Positions 24,501-32,523 of a stretch of DNA of 64,000 nt are shown piece by piece; position 1 is the first letter of the stretch; the number at the start of each line of letters is the position of its first letter. The translations under genes and the position numbers were made by a program. Under the pieces are notes generated by a model. The model had not been told where the DNA came from and searched no databases. It saw only the letters and a list, made by a program, of their open reading frames with translations. The stretch comes from Hormiphora californensis (lineage: Eukaryota; Ctenophora; Tentaculata; Cydippida; Pleurobrachiidae), in contig CM035362.1 of NCBI GenBank assembly GCA_020137815.1, forward strand, positions 1,587,820 to 1,651,819. Direction: 5' to 3'.

Positions 24501-27500
24501 CTGGTATAATACCATGAGGTGGTTCGGGGGTTCGAGGGCAAGCCCAAAGCCAGAAGGATCAAGGATAACTACCTCATATTATTTCCCCTCAGGGGAATTA
24601 TACCGGTGCGGTCAGGAGTTCCGCTGTCTAGACGAGTGCAGTGAGGCTGTGAACGGTGCAATAAACTGCCCAGATGAGTACGGGGAATCCCTGACTGTTT
24701 CCTTCCCATCTTGCCTCACAACCTTTTGTCCAATAGACACAACTACCGTTGCATCCGCCAAGAAACGGGTAACTATAGATATCATGTCACGTGATGCCCA
24801 TATATGGCGTGTTACATAATGCCCATATTAGGTATGTTCCCAATCCAGGTGATGTGTGGTCTACAGGAAACATTCCAATGCCAGCTGGGGCTTCTTCCAC
24901 CACTCCCACGAGCACACACCTGCACGAGAGACCACGGATGGGATCCTCCTATGACCTGTTACAACAGCACTCAGGTAATGCCCATATATGGTAATGCCCA
25001 TATATGGTGTGTCAGGTAATGCCCATATATGGTGTGTCATGTGATGGTCTCAGCTGGTTATGGCCTCATAATAATACGTATGAGATCCCAGTTGTATCTA
25101 GGCTCCCAAGCTCCAAAAAGCAATACATGCCGATACTAAGAGGGGTTCATTACACCCGAAAACTTTGGGCGAGGTAGGAAGTAACCGGAAACACGCAGTA
25201 ACAGCTACAATACAGGACCAATACAGAACCAATATACAGAACCAATACAAAGAACCATGACAAGTCATAACTCAACTACAACAACCAATAAATAAATTAT
25301 CTACTGACTGTGGTTCATGTGGCCCAGTGAGAGAGAGAGAGGGCCACCGAAATATATCATGACAGGGAGTTGTTCTGCCAATACCGGGCCATTTCTAATG
25401 ATGGCATTTCTCTGTCTCTTTCTCCAGCCTCCGCTTCTCTCTCTTTCTCTGATCTCTGAGTGTGTCTCGTCTCCGTTCTCTCTATACCATGACAGGCGTC
25501 AGGCGATACACACACTACACAAACATCTCTTGACAAACACTCCATGACAGAATATCACCTGGTACACCCCATTTCTGATCCCCTTCTGATCAACTACTAC
25601 ATATACTACTTTCGAGTACTTTTGACTACTACTGCAGCAGCTGAATGTCTCCAGCTAGATGATTTGATTGCGTAATTTTAGAAAGTGGGCGAAAGTTACA
25701 GATCATTGATCATATCAAGTTATAGATCATTGATCATATCAAGTTATAGATCATTGATCATATCAAGTTACAGATCATTGATAATATCAAACAGCTGCTG
25801 TTGGATTGGTTACGAAGTCACCCCTTTTAATGCATACTGTGAGCCTGGAGCCATATTAACGCGGAGGGGTAATTTCATTACCGTTGGATAAGTTGTTCTA
25901 ACTTTCAAACATTTTGTTTTTACCGATCCTAAAGATGTAAAAGGAGCTGGAGGTTCTCTCTTGGAGATCAAAAGAATTTATTTTTTTAAATCACCCTTAT
26001 TCAATATTTTCAGGTATGTTTTGTCTCAGAAGAGAGAACACGGCGATTCGGGATTGTCAAGTGGAGTCTAACACCCATTGGAACTCTTGCTAGAGAATCC
26101 TGTCGTTATGGAGGTGAACTAGTAACCATAAGTAACCAGTAGTAACCAATAGTAAACAATAGTAACCAGTAGTAACCAATAGTAATTAGTAACCAATAGT
26201 AACCTATGGTAACCACTATAGTAACACAAGTGAACCCAGGTTTTGCGACGAGGAAGTGTGGTGAGAATCAGGAGTGGGAACACACTGATTGGAGTGACTG
26301 TAATTCTGTTATCACACCAAAACTAACAACCCTGATCAAACTAAATGAACCATTTGGTAAGTTAATTACTAGATGATTTGGTAGGTATTCGGTGATTTGG
26401 TAGGTGATACCTAAGTCAATTAGTGATTTGGTTCGTGCTTTGGTATGTTTATTTTGTGTCCATTAATTAATCAAGTTACTTCCAGGTGTGCTAGTAAATG
26501 TGACTGGTGATGGGCGGCTGGTGAGTGTTCGAGATGTAGAACTAATGATGAGGCACCTTGATAGAGGACCCCTCAACCTTACCCTGGATCTTATCTCCCT
26601 TTTTCTAGGTGAAATTTGATATTAACTTTGTGTAGCTCTGACGGTTCTGAGAGGGTTCGGTAGTTCAAGAACAGGATCTTTCTCCCAAAATCACGCTTCA
26701 GAAACACATCCTTAAGGATTTTGCTTTCAAATTCACACTAAAATTCACATTAAAATTCACACTTGCCCTCCCTGCAGGACTGGATTCAACTGTAACACGA
26801 AACTTCCCTCTCTCTGCCCGGCGGACCCTCCTTTCCTCCCTCACCGCCGCATCTCAGAGCTACTGCTCCACCAACCCATCCACCTCATTCCGTTTCCCAC
26901 CCTCCCTAACCCTCCAATGCTACGAATGGTTTGGAAATGCAACAAGTCTTATAGAGATCTCCCGGAGATCACTTGTCATGAAGGGTTTCTTGGCTCCCGG
27001 CCAGGTTTCTGATTTCTATATTGGTGTCCCTGGGGATCAGCCTAGTTGGAGTGTTGTTTACAGCATTCCAACACCACCTGGGATCAACAAACTCCAAAAA
27101 GAGGGGAATGAGAAGGGTGGTGGAAAAGTGAGGTGTAGTTTTGTCAGTTTAGTAACGGGTATAACCCATCACCGAGCTTGCGTTATGACGTCATCAGTAG
27201 TTGGTGGTGATGTGTGCAAGTGTACACGTCACGGGGGCATAGTTACCATGACAACGGATATCTACCATGAAAACACTACAAATGCAACGATGTCACGTGA
27301 TCGAGGGGGAGAGTCACGTGATATGGTGATTACACGTGTTTGTGCTGGGTTGTCCAGTGCTGCACTGGTCCTTTCTCTTAGTGTGGTGTTGAGGGGTGAC
27401 GAGGTGATGGAGATGCTTTGGTCAGTCAAGGTAGGAACTAAGAATGATTAGACGTACCAAACGAGACTAATGTGATAGATCCTAAGGGTCCATGAGTTGA

Positions 27501-29670
27501 TGTGCCATTATTATTGGGAATCTAGACATGATATGTCGAACTCCGAAGTTTCTTAGATTGAACTAAATACCTCTTCCTCTCCTAGGTGAACGTATTATCC
27601 TGCTACCTAGCAGTCCAGCTGGTAGTTATGATGTCACAACTGGCATGTCCATATATGGTATTGGTCATGGAGTATTTCACTGCATCTGCTGTTCTGTGGG
27701 CGTGCTGTAAGTTTAACATTCCTCCCTCCCTCAATAAACCACTTCTGATCTTGCCACTATTTACATTCTACATACTTCCAAAGAACCAAGTCCCACTCCC
27801 GATCTACAGATCTATCTACTACTACCCTAATTATCAACTATTTCTAGGCGGGGTGTTGATAGTATCTCATGATATTGACCGATCTTACCAGAGATCTTGT
27901 CACGTGGTCCGCATGTGTCTATCCAACTACACAATACCATTTATAATGCCATTGCTACAGGTAAAACACGTGGTATTAGGTCCATCTTGGATTCCAACAA
28001 TCTCCAAATCATTGACCCTTTTATCCAATTAACCATTTGATTTGATACTCATTTTACCTCTCAATTCAAATGTCAACCACCCATTTCCAGTTGTTCGTGT
28101 GTCTCCTAAATGGAACTGATAATTTGGATACTTGCCTGGCTTCTGATAAATGCTTTGCTCAGGTAACAAGTCTATATATACAGATTACAGGGTTAGAATG
28201 AGAAAATATCCAAAAGTACTTCAACTTTTGAGTTGCTAAGAAAATTCCTGGCAGAGAATGTTTATGCGAGAAATATTCAGTTCATTTATTAATTATTTAA
28301 TTGATTAGGGACATGGAATATTCTATGAGTTAAATTCTAAAAATAAGCGAACTAACATTCCTAACAGGGCTGGGTGCATTATACAGGGACACTAATCAAG
28401 ATCCTCCTCCTCGCACTGTCCCACCTTCACCTTTTAGTGACCACTATCAAAAACAGAAGTAAGTTATAGTTTCCTATCCTTTTCTTCCGGGTAAAACCTT
28501 GATTTAACGAGCTTGCCGTCCAGAGATCAATTAATCTAGCTTAAATAAAAATTTATATTTCCTCAGATATAGCGGGAGCGGGGCCACGACTGCCAAGAAT
28601 AAAACGATTCTTTATATTTACTGCCCCACTCTACGCCTTCACCTTACTTTACACACTTCAAAGTCCAACTCTAGGGCTGTCGTGTGTGCTATTGGGAGCT
28701 TGTCCTTTGTTGACCATTATAACCCGATGAAAGGTGCAGTCAAGACAATGATTTGATATACCAGTGTCCAGTAGAAGAAATTGTGTGTGAAAATTGTGTT
28801 TAATCATCCCCAAACTTGTATGAAATGAATCTACTGCAGTTTAAACGACACGCACAAAACACGAAAACTCCTCCGCCTAGAACAACCAAAAGAATTTTTT
28901 GGATCCTGAACCGTATGGCTTACCCCTAAAGCTAACTGATCCCATTTCCCTCACTTACTTCTGAAGTGGTGTCTCATTGCTGGTGCAGGAGAGAAGTTCG
29001 TACTGGACCTGTCCTAAACCATACCCTCCCTCATTCTCCTTCATGACATTATCAGAGAAATCTGACAGGGGAATTTGTCTCACACAACACCATATATGGG
29101 CAGCACGTGACACACAACACCATATATGGGCAACACGTGACAAGAAATCTACGGGAATTTTGATTTGTCTCGCTGAACAATGAGCATGATCTTGTGAAAA
29201 TGCATGCTCTTGTCTTCCAAAAGATTGAATGGGATCTCGCCCAATTTTGGAATACCATTTGATTAGTGTATTTGTAACTTAAATATTTCCTTGGGATTTT
29301 ACTGATTTTAACTTACCGACATTCTTTGCATCTAGTTTATCCTTGCTGTAGATTCCCTTGGCTGCAGCTAGATTCAGTTGTATCTCTTCAACAACATTAG
29401 AGTCAGTTCCAGCTGTCTGATGGGGATTGTGGGAGGGGTTAGGGCTGAGTTGGAGAGGGTGGTGGGGGTGAGACGGTGGGAGGAAATGGGTGGAGAATAG
29501 CAAATATGGGTTAAAAGTTAGGGGAAGGGAAGTCAAGATAGATAAGGGGATGTTGGTAAACCAGGGATGCCGGAGGGATTATCTCTTACCTGCTTGTATT
29601 CTGGAATGGGAACATCCTTTGTCTCAAACACTGTGGTCTTTCCGAGGTACGAGGCAGCAGGGTCAGACAT
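8844..29670 (-). CDS. DCTN2: dynactin subunit 2 (dynamitin), 11 exons, 383 aa
   Basis: Dynamitin is the coiled-coil shoulder subunit of dynactin, the dynein cofactor for minus-end microtubule transport. Exons on the minus strand: 29670-29590, 29416-29317, 29061-28959, 16723-16618, 10567-10420, 10210-10074, 9938-9822, 9649-9584, 9425-9323, 9236-9145, 8942-8844. All borders are GT-AG, phases agree at every junction, and the total is 384 codons including the stop, close to the usual size of about 400. Family landmarks, in order: VFETKDVP near the N-terminus; DFSDNV; the PLQKYQRLKLEV junction across exons 3/4; VTYEVHYR in exon 6; LEKR-like ATIEKRISDLEG; YAHIETRLQ in exon 7; TTLPDMVNKLTTLRAIHEH in exon 9; a Lys-rich C-terminus. 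Intron 3 (12.2 kb) contains two other genes; intron 4 is satellite DNA. Start: the only Met in frame at the conserved N-terminus. Confidence 0.94.
10605..10895. repeat. 34-bp satellite, proximal block
   Basis: About eight units of the same 34-bp repeat that fills 13118-16530. Each contains the core CTAAGAAACTTTCCCACTTT. Early units carry variants (CACTTTGACTCATC, an inserted ATATATAAG). The block is separated from the main array by unique sequence and a TIR element. Confidence 0.95.
10896..11656. repeat. intronic spacer with 53-bp tandem triplicate
   Basis: Inside dynamitin intron 4. A 53-bp unit beginning GATTCTAAATGAGGGAGTC is repeated three times (starts near 11097, 11150 and 11203). Just before it, TGTGGGATGGTAAC is repeated twice. 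The rest (11270-11650) is unique with no coding signal. Confidence 0.85.
11657..13001. mobile_element. non-autonomous TIR element copy 1 (hAT-like, 8-bp TSD)
   Basis: Ends are CAGGAAGCGACCGAA and its inverse with one change (CAGGAAACGACCGAA). The exact 8-bp duplication AGTCATAT flanks it (11649-11656 and 13002-13009). Both subterminal regions consist of GGTTC/GAACC pentamer repeats. The interior has two related blocks of about 400 bp, each containing GTACGAATCGTGTT and TGATACGTGATCCCCC. It encodes no transposase. Eight-bp duplications and CAG termini are typical of hAT elements, so the superfamily is inferred. A second copy in the same orientation lies at 38760-40093. Confidence 0.9.
13118..16530. 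repeat. 34-bp satellite array, about 100 units, in dynamitin intron 4
   Basis: Head-to-tail 34-bp units built around TTATCTCTAAGAAACTTTCC and CACTTTGACCCAAC. Variant units (GCACTTTGAC, CCTACTTTGACTC, CCAGTTTGAC, TTTTCACTTT) recur in the same order, showing block duplication: the GCACTTT marker at about 13149 recurs near 14924, and the CCTACTTTGACTC marker near 13727 recurs near 15332 and 15909. The array stops about 90 bp before exon 4. Confidence 0.97.
16618..16723 (-). CDS. DCTN2: dynamitin exon 4, isolated between satellite and nested genes
   Basis: Begins with the third base of a Lys codon, then YQRLKLEVAEFAEDLDKMNK, and ends LAAE before donor GTTTGT. It lies 6.05 kb from exon 5 and 12.2 kb from exon 3. 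Confidence 0.92.
16724..17543. promoter_or_regulatory. 5' region of the nested receptor gene, within dynamitin intron 3
   Basis: About 0.8 kb between dynamitin exon 4 and the receptor start codon. It holds a pyrimidine-rich stretch with CTAT repeats at 17180-17300. No TATA box stands out. If the receptor is transcribed from its own promoter, it must be here; this is inferred from position only. Confidence 0.35.
17544..28730 (+). CDS. adhesion-GPCR-like 7TM receptor, 17 exons, 908 aa
   Basis: Exons: 17544-17726, 17783-18051, 18226-18311, 22927-23015, 23166-23238, 24593-24768, 24849-24974, 25682-25868, 26030-26113, 26240-26356, 26486-26608, 26778-27430, 27586-27706, 27848-27960, 28091-28162, 28368-28458, 28567-28730. 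All phases agree (909 codons with stop). Signal peptide 1-20 (MNLFLLVITTCLGSTTVLGA); LDLa-like Cys cluster about 236-263 (YRCGQEFRCLDECSEA); HRM-like segment about 425-450 (CGENQEWEHTDWSDC); GAIN-like region to about 680 ending in a degenerate GPS (CKCTRHGG); then seven hydrophobic spans, TM1 from about 690. The order LDLa-HRM-GAIN-GPS-7TM is that of adhesion GPCRs, cell-surface receptors; the ligand is unknown. Exons 1-3, 8 and the 5' acceptor of exon 9 are least certain. Confidence 0.83.
18328..18590. repeat. (CT)n microsatellite, about 260 bp
   Basis: CT tract with CAG interruptions. It starts about 17 bp after the donor of receptor exon 3 and ends only a few bases from the stop codon of the nested minus-strand gene. 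Confidence 0.97.
18592..19723 (-). CDS. nested gene: Ser/Pro-rich protein with two C-terminal membrane spans, 366 aa
   Basis: Exon 1 is 19723-18812 and exon 2 is 18780-18592, separated by a 31-bp intron (18781-18811, GTACAT...TTTCAG, phase 0). Without splicing the hydrophobic tail is out of frame. I do not recognise a family. Residues 1-about 125 are Ser/Pro/Thr-rich, with three tandem copies of KTPDIP-x-SS-x-P. The middle is acidic and hydrophilic (VIEPDDVDNISGTGDY). The C-terminus has two hydrophobic helices (YLAVFMLIAFPALTYLIFTL and ILIPVLAVGMSGGIAVICAV) and ends LFARRRSNL. The long hydrophilic N-terminal part is probably cytosolic. ATG chosen at 19723 because it is the first in frame. The gene lies wholly in receptor intron 3, antisense to it. 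Confidence 0.7.
19724..20354. other. upstream region of the nested gene, receptor intron 3
   Basis: AT-rich sequence with no exon-like segment. It is the only place for a promoter of the 18592-19723 gene; no core element is obvious. Confidence 0.35.
20355..20526. mobile_element. 172-bp MITE, pogo/Tigger-like ends, TA target duplication
   Basis: Ends are CAGTCGGACCCCGATTTA and its inverse (with AAATTGGGG), flanked by TA on both sides. The interior repeats CCCCGATTTACCGG several times. TIRs starting CAGT with a TA duplication are typical of pogo-group Tc1/mariner elements. No transposase. Confidence 0.87.
21058..21836. mobile_element. 779-bp TIR element rich in GGGGCAATTCGAAC
   Basis: Terminal inverted repeats GGGTAAACCGGGGCAA; flanking duplication TAGATA (21052-21057 and 21837-21842). 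The interior holds at least six copies of CCGGGGCAATTCGAAC or close variants in both orientations, concentrated at the left end. No protein is encoded. Superfamily unknown. Confidence 0.85.
21837..22926. other. receptor intron 3, distal part
   Basis: Unique sequence with a pyrimidine-rich stretch at 22080-22225 and no supported exon. Confidence 0.4.
23450..24546 (-). mobile_element. retroposon-like insertion with 14-bp target duplication, in receptor intron 5
   Basis: The 14-bp duplication AAGCCAGAAGGATC flanks it exactly (23436-23449 and 24547-24560). The left end is a TATC microsatellite, which reads as a (TAGA)n tail on the minus strand, so the element's 3' end is at the left. Next to the tail are two perfect hairpins: a 9-bp stem at 23474-23494 (GGGCTTGCC-AAC-GGCAAGCCC) and a 6-bp stem at 23504-23518 (TATCGC-AAA-GCGATA). 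The 5' side carries a 250-bp module repeated with a period of 358 bp (about 23936-24193 and 24294-24546). It has no coding capacity: a SINE or truncated LINE. Confidence 0.82.
25685..25790 (+). repeat. 24-bp tandem repeat, four units, in frame
   Basis: Four units of 24 bp, each coding SYRSLIIS in the receptor frame, followed directly by NSCCWIGYEVTPFNAYCEPG. They fall in proposed exon 8. If the exon instead begins at the AG at 25784-25785 the repeat is intronic, but then the codon phase no longer fits exon 7. Confidence 0.7.
26114..26232. repeat. intronic AGTAACCA minisatellite
   Basis: Receptor intron 9 begins with about ten degenerate copies of AGTAACCA(A/G)T. Non-coding. Confidence 0.8.
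28959..29670 (-). CDS. DCTN2: dynamitin exons 1-3 (N-terminal dynein/dynactin-binding segment)
   Basis: Exon 1 (29670-29590, 27 codons) starts MSDPAASYLGKTTVFETKD. Exon 2 (29416-29317) starts TAGTDSNVVEEI. Exon 3 (29061-28959) contains DFSDNVMKENEGGYGLG and ends in PLQK, which continues in exon 4 as YQRL. Donors are GTAAGA, GTAAGT and GTAAGT. This cluster is separated from exon 4 by the 12.2-kb intron that holds the receptor gene. Confidence 0.93.
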
Positions 29671-30920
29671 TGCTAATTGGAGGTAATTAGTTAATTAAAG
29701 TTGTGTCCAACACGCTTCCTTGAAGCTTGAATTGTAACTCCAGAATATTGCTCAAAATCAAGACGAGAGTGAGCGTGTGAGTGTCGTGCGAGCAGTGCTG
29801 GAAAGTGTACTTTCATTTATTACGCGCGCGGGCGCATTACATTTACTGAACCAACCACACTGAGTTTCTCAGTGGATGTGTGCAGCTCCTTTCTCTCACA
29901 TGAACTTTCTTTCACAATGCTAAGTACATTCATATCTCCACATAAGAATATTAGTAAGGTCTCTTTAACTCACTACAATACTTTTGGGTCAAACCAACAG
30001 CGGTTGAAGCAATGTGTATGTTTCAAATAAATCGGGGCACACACACACAGGCATACAGGGTGGCGTTTACATTAAATTACACACACAGAGCTAAGGGCAC
30101 ATACGGCAGCCCCACTACAACACACATCTCCTCTCTCATTCTCCTTTCTCACATGTACCCTGTAAGTTGTAACTAACATGCAATACAATTCAAATTGAAA
30201 TCTGGCATATATCCAAAAAAGAATAATGGAGTTTCTTTACACTGCTAATTTGTCCATACTTTTCGGGGGGGGGGGGGGGGGGGGGGCTGCATGAGAAAGA
30301 CTGGATAAAAAAGAGTCCAGAGATAAGTAAGGAGATAGACCATTATAATAATTGAGACGGGTCCAAAAGAATATTCAGTACTAATTATACATAAACAGTA
30401 AACATATTATAATCGCAGCAGTGAGCAGAGTATCCGAAATACAACTGTATTATTATTGTTTATTATTGTTACATATACTAGAGTACCCGTTTGCTGGGAA
30501 CCCGTGACCTGGTAAATGGTAATTTATCCTCATATAACCGGTGACATTTGTGTTTGATTTTTAAAAGACTAGAGAGCCCAGGCAAAAGACCCAAAACTAC
30601 TCTCGCCCCCTACTGACTCCCCCCACCCCTATCGAATCCTCTCAATATCTACTGACTGCTCTCGCCCCACATTATTGAATACTCATTCCTCAACACCCTC
30701 CTTCCCCCCGCCCCCCCGCTATGTTGACCAACTCACCCCATAACCCCCTTACAGCCAGTTGGAGTCCTATAACAACCCCAACCCCCCCCCCCCGTCTCCA
30801 TGTCTCTCTCTCCCCCTCTCCATCTCCCTCTCTTTCCCTGTCCCCTCTCCAATGGATAGTCTCCATCTATCCCCTATCCCCCTCTCTCTCTATCCCTCTC
30901 ACCCCATCATTCGATTCCCT

Positions 30921-30969
<49 letters not shown>

Positions 30970-31411
30970 CCTCTTTCTCTCTGTCGTCGTCTTCATATCG
31001 GGCTGGTGAATATAATGGAAGCTGGTACAGGGAAGTCTTTAGAGTACTGCAGCTGAAGAACATACCGAATCAGGTGATAAAGATCCGTAGAACTGGAGCT
31101 GTGTAGAGTTATTAAAGCTGGGATACGAATTGGTAGAAAAGCTGAGGCATTCATCGGGGCCGCAGCAGTAGATGGCCAAGCACCACAAAACACGACAGGA
31201 ACACGCAATAAAACACCCAACAACATGCACGTGCAGTATTAAACTCTTGCCCACCATCATGGCAACTCCCCAAACCCCCCACCAACTACCCCTAACAACA
31301 CGCTAATTTTCCACGTGCAAACCCTAAAACCCCCTCCCCCAAATTTTGTCTTGCAAGGTTCTCTGCTTTATAATATAGATAATTTGTTTGTTCCTTAGAG
31401 CAATGAGTCTC
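29671..31411. other. intergenic region upstream of dynamitin
   Basis: Contains the presumed dynamitin promoter (GC-rich TACGCGCGCGGGCGCATTAC near 29820-29840), a 22-G run at 30265-30286 and a CT/C-rich low-complexity stretch at 30690-30990. No gene supported. Confidence 0.45.
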
Positions 31412-31665
31412 ATAGTAGGAGCGGTTAGATCAGCACGTGCAGAAAGTTGCGCGCCACCCTAATCTCAGGTTACTCTCACGGCTTCATTTTGCATCCAATC
31501 CAAAAGTGACCTTCATCAAACCTGTAGATCTCCTCAAGGAGAAGCGAAAAACTTGAGGGACATTTCTTGATAATGATTGGATGCGACCTCGAGGAGCTAT
31601 GACAATGCGCAAAAAGGGGTGGCATGCGACTTTAACCACGTGGTGATCTAACCGCTCCTACATAT
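31412..31665. mobile_element. short inverted-repeat element
   Basis: TAGGAGCGGTTAGATCA near 31416 is matched by its reverse complement near 31645. CACGTG-containing sequence lies inside both ends. The interior is not self-complementary. MITE-like; the boundaries are approximate. Confidence 0.55.
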
Positions 31666-32386
31666 CATACACCTTGGGTTTTTGAAAAAACGGCCATTAC
31701 AATTTTGGCGAGGCGGGTAAATCATTTACTGTAACACGCAAATTTTCCCAAAAAGCGCTGCTTTTTTACGCCGCGTGCGGAACCTAGAATTACGCGCGCA
31801 GTGTAAAATTTTAAAATTCATTAAAAATTTCCTCGCGTTTTATGTCGCCAAAAAAAGTCGACGAAAAATTCCAAATTCGTGAATTTAGAATTATAAGAAC
31901 TCCGGTCAGTTCTCATCTTGCCAATCCGTTTTCCGGGAACCCCTGGCCAAAGGACATTAAAGTTCACATAACGACCAAGTTTCATATCGATTGGATAAGA
32001 TTTTGGGTGGCTACGGTGAAAAATATCGTATTTTTGGCATTTTTAACTTTGCCGACGCGATTTACGACCCTTAAACATTGAGTTACGGGAAATCGCTATC
32101 ATGTAAAATGAAGTTCAAACGATTCTCTTTCCCCACTATTGCGTTAGTTTTTTGATTTAGAGCCGTTTTCAGGGTCTTAGAAGCGTTTGAAAAATGTAAA
32201 TCTTTTTGTCGCAATGACGTCACCCCGTGACGTCACTGCTGTAAAGATCGGATCAAAAATCTGAGCCCGTACTTACATCCGCCTTGGTCCAAGGTACCAG
32301 TGTACAAATTTTCAGGGGTCTAGCTCAAAAACTGTGGGAGGAGTTTGAAAAACCAATTAACGGACAGACTGACTAACATTATGGAA
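31666..32386. other. unclassified repeat-like non-coding sequence
   Basis: Sequence resembling a degenerate 3' element end, with TGACGTCACCCCGTGACGTCA near 32215-32235 and CGGACAGACTGACTAAC near 32361. Open frames are short and show no domain. Confidence 0.35.
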
Positions 32387-32392
32387 TTTATT
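32387..32392 (-). terminator. candidate poly(A) signal for the TPR/MYND gene
   Basis: AATAAA on the minus strand, about 130 nt downstream of the stop codon at 32524. Confidence 0.45.
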
Positions 32393-32523
32393 ATATGGAT
32401 TGTTTATCATAGGCTAAAACACAGATAAGAAGAGGAATTACATGCAATTTTTAAAAATTAAAAAAAAAAGTTATACGAAACGTTCAAACACAATATGTGA
32501 TTATTTCATGTGGACCGGCTACT

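Noticed and set aside
25317-25547. Possible receptor exon after the acceptor at 25428
   Set aside because: No donor gives a phase that fits both exon 7 and the next exon; low-complexity start.
27586-28032. Contiguous 148-codon ORF as a gene of its own
   Set aside because: It reads through the intron after receptor exon 13; removing the GTAAGT-TTCTAG intron restores the 7TM frame.
31842-32081. 79-codon plus-strand ORF
   Set aside because: Falls in unclassified repeat-like sequence, no domain, no splice context.
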